The notes: generated by a model from the sequence alone, not told the origin. Numbered from the stretch's first letter, positions 16,548-26,755 are shown. The stretch is DNA of 64,000 nt from Bifidobacterium olomucense (GCF_012932375.1 NZ_JAAIIG010000007.1:62001-126000), one strand, 5' to 3'. A program made the numbers and translations.

Positions 16548-16594
16548 ATAAGTAAAGGTTCCTGTGATAGCCCATCACAGGAACCTTTACTTAT
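16548..16594. terminator. Strong bidirectional terminator
   Basis: A perfect 20-bp stem (16548-16567 with 16575-16594) and a 7-base loop TAGCCCA, with flanking A and T tracts on both sides. It sits between the convergent frameshifted membrane gene and the alcohol dehydrogenase gene and can serve both. Confidence 0.85.
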
Positions 16595-16633
16595 TGTCGA
16601 AGCCCTTGCCTCACGCATCCGTATAGTGGTTTT

Positions 16634-17677
16634 TCAGAAGCGAATCAGGGATTTGATGACCTTGCGCTGGTCCATGGCTTCGTAGGCCTCATGGATGTGA
16701 TCGAGGTCGAACTCGGCGGTGAACACGCGACCGGGGTTGATCTCCTTCTTGAGTACCGCGTCGAGCAGACCGGCGTGAAGATCGTAGTGACGCACCGGTG
16801 CCGGGCCGCCCTTGATACCGATATTGCCGTAGAACGTGCCTTCGGCGCTGATCGCAACATCATGCGGCAGGCCCACACGGCCGATCACGCCGCCGCGACG
16901 AATCAGACCGATGACGGTATCGAAGGACTGCCTGGAGCCCACGCATTCGAGTACGGCATCCGCTCCATAGCCGCCGGTCATCTCCAGCACCTTATCGATG
17001 GCAGCCTGGTCGCGCTCAGCCACGATATCCGTAGCGCCAAATTCACGAGCCAACGCGGCACGATCCTCGTGACGGCTCATGGCGATAATGCGGCCGGCAC
17101 CAAGCATATGGGCGGACAGCACGCCGCACAATCCCACGGCGCCGTCACCCATCACCACGGCGGTGTCACCGGGCTTGACTTCGGCGGAAACGGCCGCATG
17201 ATAACCGGTGGACATCACATCGGCGATAGTCAACAGCGAGGCAAGCGTGGCGTCGTCATAGTCCTCAGGGGAGCCGGGTACCTTGACCACCGTGCCGTCG
17301 CCCTCGGGTACGCGCACATACTCGGCTTGACTGGCACCGAAATAACCGCCGTGTGGGCACACGGATTCGAAGCCGGCCTTACATACCGGGCATTTGCCGC
17401 AGCTGTACGGGAAGGGCAGCACCACAAAGTCGCCGGGCTTGACGGATGTGACCTCGGAACCGATCTCCTCGACCACGCCGATGGATTCATGACCGATCTG
17501 GCTGTGGCGCGGATGGTCGGACAGGCCGCGGAAGTACCACAGGTCGGAGCCGCATACGCAGGCACGCACCACACGCACCACCGCGTCGTCGTCCTTTTCG
17601 AGGTGTGCCTTCGGCACCTCTTCCACGGCCATCTTGCCGGGTTCCACGAAAATCGCGGCCTTCATGGTTTCACTCAT
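16634..17677 (-). CDS. Zinc-dependent alcohol dehydrogenase, MDR family
   Basis: 347 residues from ATG 17677, nine bases after AAGGAG. Catalytic zinc ligands are visible as CVCGSDLWYF and GHESIGVVEEIG, the structural zinc lobe as CGKCPVCKAGFESVC, and the NAD(P) Rossmann motif as VVMGDGAVGLCGV. The order and spacing are those of medium-chain zinc alcohol dehydrogenases, and the length matches. The substrate is not evident. Its gene is a single unit between terminators; the 232 bases upstream, to the oxidoreductase gene, contain no other gene. Confidence 0.9.
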   Translation of the reverse strand: MSETMKAAIFVEPGKMAVEEVPKAHLEKDDDAVVRVVRACVCGSDLWYFRGLSDHPRHSQIGHESIGVVEEIGSEVTSVKPGDFVVLPFPYSCGKCPVCKAGFESVCPHGGYFGASQAEYVRVPEGDGTVVKVPGSPEDYDDATLASLLTIADVMSTGYHAAVSAEVKPGDTAVVMGDGAVGLCGVLSAHMLGAGRIIAMSRHEDRAALAREFGATDIVAERDQAAIDKVLEMTGGYGADAVLECVGSRQSFDTVIGLIRRGGVIGRVGLPHDVAISAEGTFYGNIGIKGGPAPVRHYDLHAGLLDAVLKKEINPGRVFTAEFDLDHIHEAYEAMDQRKVIKSLIRF

Positions 17678-17909
17678 TGCGCATTGCTCCTTATTTCGAG
17701 GCGTCATATGCCGCCGCCCACCATATGCAGTCGATCGCGTGCTGGAACTATTCGGTCACGGCACCGACTTCGCTCCCTATTGAAGACCGGTTTCGTTATG
17801 ACATCCAATAGATTTCAGCCATACGCAGTCATGCTCTCAGCGCATGGTTCGCCATGATCCCGTGGCCCAAAATCATGAAATCATATCCACCTGCATTGTG
17901 CGGCGATGC

Positions 17910-18893
17910 CTATGCCTGTTCTTCTTCCGGGTAATACATATGCCACTGATTGCAACGGATCTCGGTCATCATGTCCATCACGTCACGCGTATAGTCGAGA
18001 TGCATCACCGACGGATCCCCGGCGATGGCGGTTTCCATGTCTTCCACCTCATAGGCCAAAGCATTGTCTGTAGCACCGGCCTCAACAACCTCAGTATGAC
18101 CGTCCGCAACATATGTGATGGTGGCGCGTTCTGCACGCGGATAATCGTAGATTTCCACGTATCCTTTGTCGAAAACCGCAGTGCCACGCTTGGGCTGCTT
18201 GGCATGCAAAGAAAGAGTAACCGTGGCCATCTGCCCGTCAGGGTTGGTCAACAGGATGCCGGCTTGCTCGTCAACGCCAGTGGGAGCAGCCTTGACTTGG
18301 GAAAGCATCTGATCCGGCTTGGAACTCATGAACCAACGTACGAATGAAAGCGCATACACGCCGATATCCAGCATGGCGCCACCCGCCAGATTGCGGTTGA
18401 AGAAACGATTGGCCATATCGTATTCCTTGTAGGAACCGAAGTTCATCTGAATAAGCTTCAGTTCACCCAAAGCACCGGAAGCGATGAGGTCATTGAGCTT
18501 CTTATACACCGGCATGTGATACAGGGTCATGGCTTCGGCAAGTACCACGTGATTGGCATCCGCCAAATCCATGGCCTCCCGAAGCTCATCCGAATTGAGT
18601 GTAATCGATTTCTCACACAACACATGCTTGCCGGCAGCCAGCGCTCGGCGCAGATATGCAATATGCGTGTTGTGTGGAGTGGAGATGTATATGACGTCTA
18701 CATCCGGATCGTCAAACACATCGTCGATCTGGTCGTAGACCTTACCGATGCCGTATCGCTCAGCAAACGCCACGCCTTTGGCATGTGTGCGATTGGCCAC
18801 GGCATACAGTTCGCGCCCTTTGCTCTCCATAGCCTGTGCAAGTTGATTGGCGATGACGCCACATCCAAGCGTCGCCCATCGAAGTTCCCGCAT
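17910..18893 (-). CDS. Gfo/Idh/MocA-family oxidoreductase
   Basis: 327 residues from ATG 18893, six bases after AAAGGAG. The N-terminal Rossmann motif is WATLGCGVIANQLAQAM, the acidic ribose contact follows in YAVANRTHAKGVAF, and the family EKP motif appears as CEKSITLNSDELREA, with Ser where Pro is usual. The C-terminal alpha/beta domain begins at FGSYKEYDMANRFFNRNLAGGAMLDIGVYALSF. These NAD(P)-dependent enzymes oxidise or reduce sugars and diols; the substrate cannot be named. The gene lies directly downstream of the tuf terminator on the same strand and has its own promoter region of about 60 bases rich in TATATA. Confidence 0.9.
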   Translation of the reverse strand: MRELRWATLGCGVIANQLAQAMESKGRELYAVANRTHAKGVAFAERYGIGKVYDQIDDVFDDPDVDVIYISTPHNTHIAYLRRALAAGKHVLCEKSITLNSDELREAMDLADANHVVLAEAMTLYHMPVYKKLNDLIASGALGELKLIQMNFGSYKEYDMANRFFNRNLAGGAMLDIGVYALSFVRWFMSSKPDQMLSQVKAAPTGVDEQAGILLTNPDGQMATVTLSLHAKQPKRGTAVFDKGYVEIYDYPRAERATITYVADGHTEVVEAGATDNALAYEVEDMETAIAGDPSVMHLDYTRDVMDMMTEIRCNQWHMYYPEEEQA

Positions 18894-18956
18894 CGTCATC
18901 TCCTTTGCTGTATTCGTGCTATTCATACCGTACTCGTATATATAGGTATATATAGC

Positions 18957-18990
18957 AAAATCCCCTCCGGGACGAACCCGAAGGGGATTT
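18957..18990 (-). terminator. Terminator of tuf
   Basis: AAATCCCC pairs with GGGGATTT across an imperfect stem with CGGG/CCCG at its top, and read on the minus strand it is followed by TTTTGC. It lies about 45 bases after the tuf stop, the expected place for the end of the str operon transcript. Confidence 0.8.
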
Positions 18991-19034
18991 CCTAAGACGC
19001 TAGTTCAAGCGCACTAGATCTTGTCTGATGAAAA

Positions 19035-20234
19035 TCAGGCCAGGATCTTGGTGACTCGACCGGAGCCCACGGTGTGGCCACCCTCACGCACAGCGAAGGT
19101 CAGGCCTTCCTCCATTGCGATGGGCTGAATCAGCTCAACGGTGAAGGTAGCGTGGTCGCCCGGCTGAACCATCTCGACGCCTTCCGGCAGCTCGATGACG
19201 CCGGTGACGTCGGTGGTGCGGAAGTAGAACTGCGGACGGTAGTTGGAGAAGAACGGCGAGTGACGGCCACCCTCATCCTTGGTCAGCACGTAGACCTCAC
19301 CCTCGAACTTGGTGTGCGGGGTGACGGAGCCCGGCTTGGCCAGAACCTGACCACGCTCGACGTCGGTACGGTTGATACCACGCAGCAGCAGACCGGTGTT
19401 GTCGCCAGCCTCGCAGGCGTCCATCGTCTTGTGGAAGGTCTCGATGGAGGTCACGGTGGTGGACTGGGTCGGACGGATACCGACGATCTCGACCGGGGAG
19501 TTGACGGCCAGCTGGCCACGCTCCACACGGCCGGTCACCACGGTGCCACGGCCGGAGATGGTGAAGACGTCCTCGATCGGCATCAGGAACGGCTTGTCCA
19601 GATCGTGAACCGGGGTCGGGATGTACTCATCGACAGCGTCCATGAGCTTCTTGATCTGCTCAACCCACTTCTCGTGGTCCGGAGCGTCATCGTGCAGAGC
19701 GCCGTAAGCGGACACGTGGATGACCGGGCAGTCACGATCGAAGCCGTTCTCGTCGAGGAGGTCACGGACCTCTTCCTCAACGAGCTCGATGAGCTCCTCA
19801 TCGTCGACCATATCGCACTTGTTCAGGGCGACCAGGATCTTCGGGACGCCCACCTGACGAGCGAGCAGCACGTGCTCGCGGGTCTGAGCCATCGGGCCGT
19901 CGGTGGCGGCCACAACGAGGATAGCGCCATCCATCTGGGCGGCACCGGTGATCATGTTCTTCACGAAGTCGGCGTGGCCCGGGCAGTCCACGTGAGCGTA
20001 GTGACGCTTGGCGGTCTGATACTCGATGTGGGCGATGTTGATGGTGATACCGCGGGCGGCCTCTTCCGGAGCGGAATCGATCTGGTTGAAGTCGTACTCC
20101 GGGTTGACATCCGGGAACTCCTCGTGCAGCACCTTGGAGATGGCGGCAGTCAGGGTGGTCTTACCGTGATCGACGTGGCCGATGGTACCAATGTTAACGT
20201 GCGGCTTAGTACGCTCGTACTTTTCCTTTGCCAT
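19035..20234 (-). CDS. tuf: Elongation factor Tu
   Basis: 399 residues from ATG 20234, nine bases after AGGAGG. The G-domain motifs are intact: GHVDHGKT (residues 19-26), DCPGH, and [19 protein letters not shown] shows switch I. Domain 2 begins around [20 protein letters not shown] and domain 3 ends in [12 protein letters not shown]-Tu carries aminoacyl-tRNA to the ribosome as a GTP complex. The gene ends the rpsL-rpsG-fusA-tuf order but is 174 bases from fusA, with a hairpin and a promoter-like sequence between, so it can be transcribed independently as well as from the operon. Confidence 0.98.
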   Translation of the reverse strand: MAKEKYERTKPHVNIGTIGHVDHGKTTLTAAISKVLHEEFPDVNPEYDFNQIDSAPEEAARGITINIAHIEYQTAKRHYAHVDCPGHADFVKNMITGAAQMDGAILVVAATDGPMAQTREHVLLARQVGVPKILVALNKCDMVDDEELIELVEEEVRDLLDENGFDRDCPVIHVSAYGALHDDAPDHEKWVEQIKKLMDAVDEYIPTPVHDLDKPFLMPIEDVFTISGRGTVVTGRVERGQLAVNSPVEIVGIRPTQSTTVTSIETFHKTMDACEAGDNTGLLLRGINRTDVERGQVLAKPGSVTPHTKFEGEVYVLTKDEGGRHSPFFSNYRPQFYFRTTDVTGVIELPEGVEMVQPGDHATFTVELIQPIAMEEGLTFAVREGGHTVGSGRVTKILA

Positions 20235-20297
20235 TTGCTTTTGTCCTCCTGGACGTCTCGTGAGTTTCCTGCGCCCTATCACGCAGGCACTCGCTCT

Positions 20298-20327
20298 ATT
20301 CTACTGGGTTTCTGGGTTATGTGCCAC
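20298..20327 (-). promoter_or_regulatory. tuf: Possible tuf promoter
   Basis: On the minus strand GTGGCA (20322-20327), 18 bases, then TAGAAT (20298-20303), 64 bases upstream of the tuf ATG. The -10 is good and the -35 matches four of six, so this is a plausible internal promoter in the fusA-tuf gap. Confidence 0.35.
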
Positions 20328-20343
20328 TTTGGAGAGCCAGAAC

Positions 20344-20377
20344 CCAGTCAGCGGTACAGAATATTACCGCTGACTGG
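20344..20377. terminator. Hairpin between fusA and tuf
   Basis: A perfect 13-bp stem (20344-20356 with 20365-20377) with an 8-base loop follows the fusA stop by 32 bases. There is no T tract on the minus-strand side, so it probably attenuates or protects an mRNA end rather than fully terminating. Confidence 0.5.
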
Positions 20378-20408
20378 AGACACTGGCCAACTCCTCAAGC
20401 AGCGCGTG

Positions 20409-22532
20409 TCACTCGCCGCGCTGAGCCTTGATGATCTCTTCGGAGACGCTCTTCGGCACCTCGTCGTAGGAGTCCATCTCCATGGTGAACATGGCGCGGC
20501 CCTGCGTCTTGGAACGAAGATCGCCGATGTAGCCGAACATCTCGGACAGCGGGACCTTGGCGTCGATGACCTTGACACCAATGGCGTCGGTCATGGACTG
20601 GATGTTGCCACGACGCTGGTTCAGATCGCCGATAACCTCGCCCATGTACTCCTCCGGAGTACGGACTTCGACCTTCATGATCGGTTCGAGGATAACCGGC
20701 TTGGCCTTCGGAGCAGCCTCCTTGAAGCACATGGAGCCTGCGAGCTTGAAGGCCATTTCGGAGGAATCGACCGGGTGCATCTGGCCGTCGGTGACGGTGG
20801 CCTTGACGCCCACGACCGGGAAGCCAGCGAGAACACCGGATTCCATGGCCTCCTTGACGCCAGCTTCGATGGACGGAATGAATTCCTGGGAGATGTGGCC
20901 ACCGGTGACGGCGTTCTCGAACTCGAAGGTCTTGCCTTCGGTGGTGTCGAGCGGCTCGAAGTTCATCAGGACCTTTGCGAACTGGCCGGAACCACCAGTC
21001 TGCTTCTTGTGGGTGTAGCCCTGATCCATGACGGCCTTGCGGATGGTCTCGCGGTAGGCCACCTGCGGCTTGCCCTGGTTGCACTCCACCTTGAACTCGC
21101 GACGCATACGGTCGACGATGATGTCGAGCTGGAGCTCGCCCATGCCGGCGATCAGGGTCTGGCCGGACTCTTCGTCGGTGGTGACCTGGAAGGTCGGATC
21201 CTCTTCGGCCAGCTTGGCCAGAGCGATGCCCATCTTCTCCTGATCGGCCTTGGTCTTCGGCTCGACGGCCACCTGGATCACCGTATCCGGGAAGGTCATG
21301 GAGTCAAGGGTGATCGGGTCGTCGATAGCGCACAGGGTGTCACCGGTGGTGACGTTCTTCAGACCCACGAAGGTGTAGATGTTGCCGGCATCGGCCACAT
21401 CCATCGGGTTCTCCTTGTCGGCGTGCATCTGGAAGATCTTGCCGATGCGCTCCTTCTTCTCACGGGTGGAGTCGAGCACGGAGTCGCCGGGCTTGACGGA
21501 ACCGGAGTAGACGCGCACGAACACGAGCTTGCCGTAGAACGGGTGCGTGGAGATCTTGAAGACCAGTGCGGAGAACGGATCGGACTTGGTGGGGTGACGA
21601 TCGATCTCGACGGACTCATCGCCGGGCTTGTAGCCCTTGATGGCCGGCACGTCCTCAGGGGACGGCAGGTAATCGACAACGGCATCCAGCATCGGCTGCA
21701 CGCCCTTGTCCTTGAAGGCGGAACCGCAGAAGACCGGGAAGGCTTCCTTGGCGATGGTCAGCTGACGCACACCGGCGCGGATGTCTTCCTTGGACAGATC
21801 GCCGTCCTCGAAGAACTTGTTCATGAGGTCGTCGTTGGCTTCGGCTGCGGCCTCCACGAGCTTCTCGTGGTACTCCTCAGCCTTGTCCTTGAGGTCCTCC
21901 GGGATGTCGGTGGTGTCGTACTTGGCGCCGAGGCCCTCGGTGCCGTTCCACACGTATGCCTGCATCTCGACCAGATCGACAACGCCGACGAAGTCGTTCT
22001 CGGCGCCAATCGGCAGCTGCATGACGATCGGGGTTGCGCCCAGCTTCTCCTTGATGGTGTCGACGGAGTAGTAGAAGTTCGCACCGAGCTTATCCATCTT
22101 GTTGACGAAGCAGATACGCGGCACGCCGTACTTATCAGCCTGACGCCACACGGTCTCGGACTGCGGCTCCACACCTTCCTTGCCGTCGAACACGGCAACG
22201 GCACCATCGAGCACGCGCAGGGAGCGCTCCACCTCGGCCGTGAAGTCCACGTGGCCAGGGGTATCGATGATGTTGATCTGGAACTTGTCCTTGGTATCGT
22301 GAGTCTGACGGTTCCAGAAGCAGGTGGTAGCGGCGGACTGAATGGTGATGCCGCGCTCCTGCTCCTGTGCCATGAAGTCCATGGTGGCGGCGCCATCGTG
22401 AACCTCACCGATCTTGTAGCTCTTACCGGTGTAGAACAGAATTCGCTCGGTAGTGGTGGTCTTACCGGCATCGATGTGAGCCATGATGCCGATATTGCGG
22501 ACGTCGTGAAGGTCCGAAATCTCTTGAGCCAT
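20409..22532 (-). CDS. fusA: Elongation factor G
   Basis: 707 residues from ATG 22532, six bases after AAGGA. The GTPase motifs AHIDAGKT (residues 18-25), DTPGH and NKMDKLGA are intact. Later domains carry the expected EF-G order, including [18 protein letters not shown] and the C-terminal [23 protein letters not shown] moves the tRNA-mRNA complex through the ribosome after peptide bond formation. It follows rpsG by 26 bases. The length matches the family and no anomaly is seen. Confidence 0.98.
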   Translation of the reverse strand: MAQEISDLHDVRNIGIMAHIDAGKTTTTERILFYTGKSYKIGEVHDGAATMDFMAQEQERGITIQSAATTCFWNRQTHDTKDKFQINIIDTPGHVDFTAEVERSLRVLDGAVAVFDGKEGVEPQSETVWRQADKYGVPRICFVNKMDKLGANFYYSVDTIKEKLGATPIVMQLPIGAENDFVGVVDLVEMQAYVWNGTEGLGAKYDTTDIPEDLKDKAEEYHEKLVEAAAEANDDLMNKFFEDGDLSKEDIRAGVRQLTIAKEAFPVFCGSAFKDKGVQPMLDAVVDYLPSPEDVPAIKGYKPGDESVEIDRHPTKSDPFSALVFKISTHPFYGKLVFVRVYSGSVKPGDSVLDSTREKKERIGKIFQMHADKENPMDVADAGNIYTFVGLKNVTTGDTLCAIDDPITLDSMTFPDTVIQVAVEPKTKADQEKMGIALAKLAEEDPTFQVTTDEESGQTLIAGMGELQLDIIVDRMRREFKVECNQGKPQVAYRETIRKAVMDQGYTHKKQTGGSGQFAKVLMNFEPLDTTEGKTFEFENAVTGGHISQEFIPSIEAGVKEAMESGVLAGFPVVGVKATVTDGQMHPVDSSEMAFKLAGSMCFKEAAPKAKPVILEPIMKVEVRTPEEYMGEVIGDLNQRRGNIQSMTDAIGVKVIDAKVPLSEMFGYIGDLRSKTQGRAMFTMEMDSYDEVPKSVSEEIIKAQRGE

Positions 22533-22558
22533 CGTTATTCCTTATTCTCCTGGATTAA

Positions 22559-23029
22559 TTACCAGCGGTAATGAGCGAAGGCCTTGTTAGCCTCTGCCAT
22601 CTTATGAGTATCCTCGCGACGCTTGACAGAAGCGCCGAGACCATTGGAGGCGTCCAGGATCTCGTTGGCCAGACGCTCGGCCATGGTCTTCTCACGACGA
22701 GCGCGGGAGAAGTCGGTCAGCCAGCGCAGGGACAGAGTGTTGGCGCGGTTCGGCTTGACCTCGACCGGCACCTGATAGGTGGCGCCACCGACACGGCGGG
22801 AACGCACCTCAAGGGACGGACGGATGTTGTCCAGGGCGCGCTTCAGAACAGCGACCGGCTCCTGGTCGGACTTCTCCTTGACGATATCGAGCGCGGAGTA
22901 GACGATGTCCTCAGCGATCGACTTCTTGCCGTCGAGCAGAATCTTGTTGATGAGCTGCGCCACCACGGTGGAACCGTAGATCGGATCGGGCAGCACGACG
23001 TGCTTCTTGGAAGGTCCCTTACGTGACAT
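22559..23029 (-). CDS. rpsG: Ribosomal protein S7
   Basis: 156 residues from ATG 23029. The start is [20 protein letters not shown] and the protein contains [16 protein letters not shown] and [11 protein letters not shown], the standard S7 core that binds the 3' major domain of 16S rRNA and organises the head of the 30S subunit. It is five bases after rpsL in the str operon. The length is standard. Confidence 0.97.
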   Translation of the reverse strand: MSRKGPSKKHVVLPDPIYGSTVVAQLINKILLDGKKSIAEDIVYSALDIVKEKSDQEPVAVLKRALDNIRPSLEVRSRRVGGATYQVPVEVKPNRANTLSLRWLTDFSRARREKTMAERLANEILDASNGLGASVKRREDTHKMAEANKAFAHYRW

Positions 23030-23034
23030 ATCTC

Positions 23035-23406
23035 TTACTTCGCCTTCTTTGCTCCATACAGGGAACGACCCTGCTTGCGGTCCTTAACACCCTGGGTATC
23101 GAGCGCACCACGCACGATGTGGTAACGCACACCCGGCAGATCCTTCACACGGCCGCCGCGCACGAGCACGATGGAGTGCTCCTGCAGGTTGTGGCCTTCG
23201 CCCGGAATGTAGGCGGTGACTTCGATGCCGGAGGACAGGCGCACACGAGCGACCTTACGCAGAGCCGAGTTCGGCTTCTTCGGGGTGGTGGTGTAGACAC
23301 GGGTGCACACGCCACGACGCAGCGGGCTGCCCTTCAGGGCCAAAGTCTTGGACTTCTTCGGCTTTGCCTGACGTCCCTTACGGACGAGCTGTTCAATAGT
23401 AGGCAA
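23035..23406 (-). CDS. rpsL: Ribosomal protein S12
   Basis: 123 residues, [12 protein letters not shown] onward. The initiation codon is TTG at 23406, with GGAG eight bases upstream; there is no in-frame ATG nearby that could replace it. S12 lies at the decoding centre. The streptomycin-sensitive residues are both present: Lys43 in TTTPKKPNS and Lys88 in [10 protein letters not shown], with the conserved Asp89. It is the first gene of the str operon; the promoter must lie in the gap above 23407, but no confident box could be chosen. Confidence 0.97.
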   Translation of the reverse strand: MPTIEQLVRKGRQAKPKKSKTLALKGSPLRRGVCTRVYTTTPKKPNSALRKVARVRLSSGIEVTAYIPGEGHNLQEHSIVLVRGGRVKDLPGVRYHIVRGALDTQGVKDRKQGRSLYGAKKAK

Positions 23407-24029
23407 CTTGAATTCTCCGATTCAGTGATTTCTCTTGGTTTCGTGCGACCGCCGCACTGCGCCCGCACTTCTCACCGAATCGCTTTCAGCACGGTATATC
23501 CGCGCTCGACGAATCATAAAAAGCTAGCCCAGTCCACCGGCCCGATGGCCTCCGCTTCTCCCGTCGATGCATTACTGCATGCGATCAGCGAATCGAAGGA
23601 TATCCCAACCCGCACGCCTGTTACATAAGGCATGCCGTTGGCACACACGAATATCTATATTACGAATTCCCCGGACAACGACGCGCCGGCTTACATCATC
23701 GATACGTACTGGCCGCCATCTGGTCGGGATGGCTGTTGTTCGACACACTCAAGGCCGTTCGGCCAAGTTTACGGTCTCGCAACAGACATTCCAACCAGCC
23801 AGCTCCGCGTGGACCGTTGGCATTCCCCACAATCCCCAGACAGCAGGTGCCCCCGAGGAGTCTATGTCACTCGGGGGCACCGCCAAGAGGAGGGAACACC
23901 ATTACTTAACCAGCTATCGCCTCATATATTTTTTGTTGTCTATCTGAGTTTTTGTTCTTGGAAACCTCTTGCGGAATCGGCCTCTTCGCCGCTTCTCTTC
24001 AATGTTTTCCGCACCTCCAAGTATAGCAA
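23407..24029. other. Long intergenic region upstream of rpsL
   Basis: No convincing gene is seen in this 620-base stretch on either strand. It contains a perfect 12-bp hairpin at 23846-23881 (GGTGCCCCCGAG paired with its complement, 12-base loop) without a T tract, and AT-rich patches at 23495-23520 that may hold the str operon promoter. Either an undetected small RNA or degraded sequence could occupy 23540-23845. Confidence 0.4.
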
Positions 24030-24082
24030 AACCGCTCCTGCAAAACGCCCGGTAAGACAATCGGGAGTAAGCAGGAGCGGTT
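24030..24082 (-). terminator. Terminator of the bile-acid transporter gene
   Basis: AACCGCTCCTGC at 24030-24041 pairs perfectly with 24071-24082. Read on the minus strand it lies about 53 bases beyond the transporter stop and is followed by TTTTGC. Confidence 0.7.
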
Positions 24083-24134
24083 GCGGTCAATCAGCGCGAG
24101 GAATGCAGCTTATACGCTGCGGACCGGCACCGAA

Positions 24135-25195
24135 TCAGGCCTCGGCCTTAGCGGTGGCCTTGTCGGCATCGAAGGCATGCACGGAGTCGGCATCCTTAGC
24201 GGATCCCTTCTCGCCATTGTCGGAATCCCAATGGATTTCGTGCTTGTCATCGTGGTTACGCCACCAGCTGGAAAGGATGGAGCCGGAAATGTTGTGCCAC
24301 ACGGAGAAGAAGGTGGACGGCACGGCCGCGAGCGGGTTGGTCGCGAAGGACTGCAGGGCCAAGGTGGCACCCAGAGCGGAGTCCTGCATGCCGACCTCGA
24401 AGGTGATGGCCTTCTGCTGAGCGTAACGGAAGCCCTTCGGGTAGACCTTGTACATCAGCTTGGAGAAGCCGAAGCCCAGAGCATAACCGGACAGGTTGTG
24501 CAGCATAACCACCGGGATGGCCAGCAGGGAGGCGGCCTGGAACAGCTTCGGGCCGTTGGCGGCAACCACCACGCCGATGATCAGGAGGATGGCGACCTGA
24601 GAGACGATCGGCAGGGCCACGGTGACCTTCTCTATCTTCTTGCCGAAGATCATATGGCAGATCACACCAAGGGCGATCGGGAAGAGCACCACCTTGACGG
24701 CGTTGAGGAACAGGGACTCGACCGGCACGGACACGTACTGAGAAGCCAGCAGCTGCATCAGCAGCGGGATCATGAACGGTGCGCACAGGGTGGAGAGGAT
24801 GCCGATGGAGACGTCCAGGGCTACGTCACCGCGGGACAGGTAGCTCATCACGTTGGAGGAGGTGCCGGACGGGCAGCAGCCCACGAGGATCACGCCCACA
24901 GCCAGCGGGCCGTCAAGACGGAAGATCCAGCACAGCAGCACGGCGATAAGCGGCATGATGAGAAGTGGGCGACGGTACCGACGATAACCATCAGCGGCTG
25001 GGTGAGGATGCGCTTGAAGTCGTCGAGGCTCAGCGTCAGGCCCATGCCGAAGAGCACGATGCCCAGCATGTAGCCGGTGTACGGCTTGCCCCACAGGCTC
25101 GCCTGCGGCACGAAGTAGTTGAAGACGGCCCAGACGATGACGATGACCGTGAACCATTTGGTCAGCCAGTCAGCAAAAGCCTTAACCTTTTCCAT
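24135..25195 (-). pseudogene. BASS-family bile acid:sodium symporter, frameshifted
   Basis: The N-terminal part reads from ATG 25195 (MEKVKAFADWLTKWF, then GYMLGIVLFGMGLTLSLDDF) to about 24962; after VGTVAHF the frame is lost. The other frame resumes exactly there with LIMPLIAVLLCWIF and runs to 24135 through GCCPSGTSSNVMSYLSRGD, the sodium/bile-acid motif. The sequence TTCTCATC needs one extra base (TTCCTCATC) to restore a protein of about 354 residues. The restored protein is a standard BASS symporter; a cholate transporter of this family (Ctr) has been described from B. longum. The cause is a one-base deletion in this strain, or a sequencing error. Confidence 0.85.
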
Positions 25196-25270
25196 TGGTG
25201 TTTCTCTCTCTGGTAATGGAATACAACATCGCATGAAGTTATGCTCATCCAACTTGACACGAAACATTCT

Positions 25271-25285
25271 GCTCACATTGTGAAC
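25271..25285. promoter_or_regulatory. Dyad upstream of the bile-acid transporter gene
   Basis: GCTCACA-T-TGTGAAC, a 15-bp dyad with one mismatch, lies 76 bases upstream of the transporter ATG. It has the general look of a CRP- or LacI-type operator half-site pair. No other copy was found nearby. Confidence 0.35.
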
Positions 25286-25490
25286 GAACTCTTACTGGCA
25301 ACCGATCATTTTTAGGCATTCCTACAACGAAGGCGGTGCCACGTTGTGACATTCGATCAACGGGCCACCGAATCGCACCCGACAATTGCACCCGCCACCC
25401 AACGCATTCGCGACACGCCGAGATGCGCAATGACGCAAAGTTGTGTATAGTCTTCATCTGTTGTCTTCCAGTCCACTGGAAAACATGCAT

Positions 25491-25567
25491 GGTGGCCATA
25501 GCTCAGTTGGTAGAGCATCTGATTGTGGTTCAGAAGGTCGCGCGTTCGAGCCGCGTTGGCCACCCCA
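25491..25567 (+). tRNA. tRNA-His (GTG)
   Basis: The cloverleaf can be drawn fully: acceptor GTGGCCA/TGGCCAC, D arm GCTC/GAGC, anticodon stem TCTGA/TCAGA with loop TTGTGGT (anticodon GTG), and T arm GCGCG/CGCGT around TTCGAGC. The extra 5' G at 25491 opposite C73 is the histidine identity element. CCA is encoded. A TATAGT box at 25446-25451 lies about 40 bases upstream, and a strong terminator follows at 25571. Confidence 0.97.
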
Positions 25568-25570
25568 GTA

Positions 25571-25597
25571 CCCCTCCGAGGAATCGGAGGGGTTTTT
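25571..25597 (+). terminator. Terminator of tRNA-His
   Basis: CCCCTCCGA, loop GGAA, TCGGAGGGG, then TTTTT: a textbook intrinsic terminator three bases after the tRNA CCA end. Confidence 0.93.
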
Positions 25598-25674
25598 AGT
25601 TTTCCTGTTGCAAACTACAGCGTTGTAGACTCGGGGCTATTGCTTCATGAGGCCCGAAAAAAGAAGGATTCGCA

Positions 25675-26700
25675 ATGTTGTCTTTTGAAAACGACTATTC
25701 CCGCGCCGCTCACCCGGCTGTGCTTGACGCCGTGGCGCGCGCCAATGAGCACCTCTATTCCGGCTACGGCTCGGATGAGCTGACCGCTCAGGCCAAGTCC
25801 AAAATCCGCGAAGCCTGCGATCTGCCGAATGCTGACGTCTGGTTCCTGGTGGGCGGCACACAGACCAATCAAGTGGTTATCGACACGGTCACACCGGCAT
25901 ACGCGGGTGTGGTGGCGGTCGAATCCGGACATCCGAACGTGCATGAGGCCGGCGCCATCGAATTCAGCGGGCATAAGGTACTTACGCTTCCCCATCACAA
26001 CGGCAAGATGGACGCTGCCGAGCTCGACGAATTCTGCAAGACCTTCTATGCGGACGGCAATTACGAGCACATGGTCTTCCCCGGCTGCGTCTATGTTTCG
26101 CAAAGCACCGAATACGGCACCTTGTATTCCAAGGCCGAGCTGGAAGCACTTGCCGATGTGGCTCATCGATACGACATGCCGCTCTTCGTGGACGGCGCGC
26201 GCCTCGGCTATGCGCTGACGGCGACCGGCGGCGACTTGACGCTGCCCGACTTGGCCCGTATCGCCGACGTGTTCTACATCGGAGGCACCAAAGTGGGCGC
26301 GCTCTTCGGCGAGGCCGTAGTCTTCACCAAGAACAACACACCGAAGCATTTCCTGACGCAAATCAAACAGCACGGCGCGCTTTTGGCCAAAGGCTTCGTG
26401 CTGGGCGCACAATTTGACGCACTGTTTACCGATGGCCTGTACCTCCAGATTGCCCGCAACGCCAATGTTGCCGCCGACCGTATTCGCGAAGCGCTCAAGG
26501 CCAAGGGCTATCAGCTCACGTTCGAGGCCCCGACCAATCAGATTTTCGTGACGCTCGATCAGCCGACCATCGACCGTCTGGCGCAGCATGTGAAACTTGG
26601 ATTCACGGAAAAAGCCGATGACGCCCACACCGTGATGCGTATCTGCACCAGCTGGGCCACCACCGACGAGGAAGTCGATCAGCTTATCCAACTGCTGTAA
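25675..26700 (+). CDS. Low-specificity L-threonine aldolase-like PLP enzyme
   Basis: 341 residues from ATG 25675 with GAAGGA eight bases upstream. The opening MLSFENDYSRAAHPAVLDAV and YSGYGSDELTAQAKSKIREA match the beta-eliminating lyase family. The PLP-binding Lys is in FYIGGTKVGALFGEAV (about residue 207), and the metal/PLP Asp precedes it in MPLFVDGARLGYAL. The enzyme would split threonine or allo-threonine into glycine and acetaldehyde in the cytoplasm. It is a single gene behind the tRNA terminator and converges with the glycosyltransferase gene. Confidence 0.9.
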   Translation: MLSFENDYSRAAHPAVLDAVARANEHLYSGYGSDELTAQAKSKIREACDLPNADVWFLVGGTQTNQVVIDTVTPAYAGVVAVESGHPNVHEAGAIEFSGHKVLTLPHHNGKMDAAELDEFCKTFYADGNYEHMVFPGCVYVSQSTEYGTLYSKAELEALADVAHRYDMPLFVDGARLGYALTATGGDLTLPDLARIADVFYIGGTKVGALFGEAVVFTKNNTPKHFLTQIKQHGALLAKGFVLGAQFDALFTDGLYLQIARNANVAADRIREALKAKGYQLTFEAPTNQIFVTLDQPTIDRLAQHVKLGFTEKADDAHTVMRICTSWATTDEEVDQLIQLL

Positions 26701-26755
26701 GTCGGCATACGGCGAACCACAGCAGCACGACCATTAAACGCTCAATCGCGTGAGG

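Noticed and set aside
19074..22571. 1165-residue open frame on the plus strand across tuf and fusA
   Set aside because: It runs antisense to two certain genes with GC-rich third positions and has no ribosome binding site or recognisable domain; it is a codon-bias shadow.
23846..23881. GC-rich hairpin considered as a rho-independent terminator of an unseen gene
   Set aside because: No T tract on either side and no gene ends nearby; kept only as part of the intergenic description.
23632..24420. 262-residue plus-strand frame upstream of rpsL
   Set aside because: No ribosome binding site or domain, and its end is antisense to the bile-acid transporter gene.
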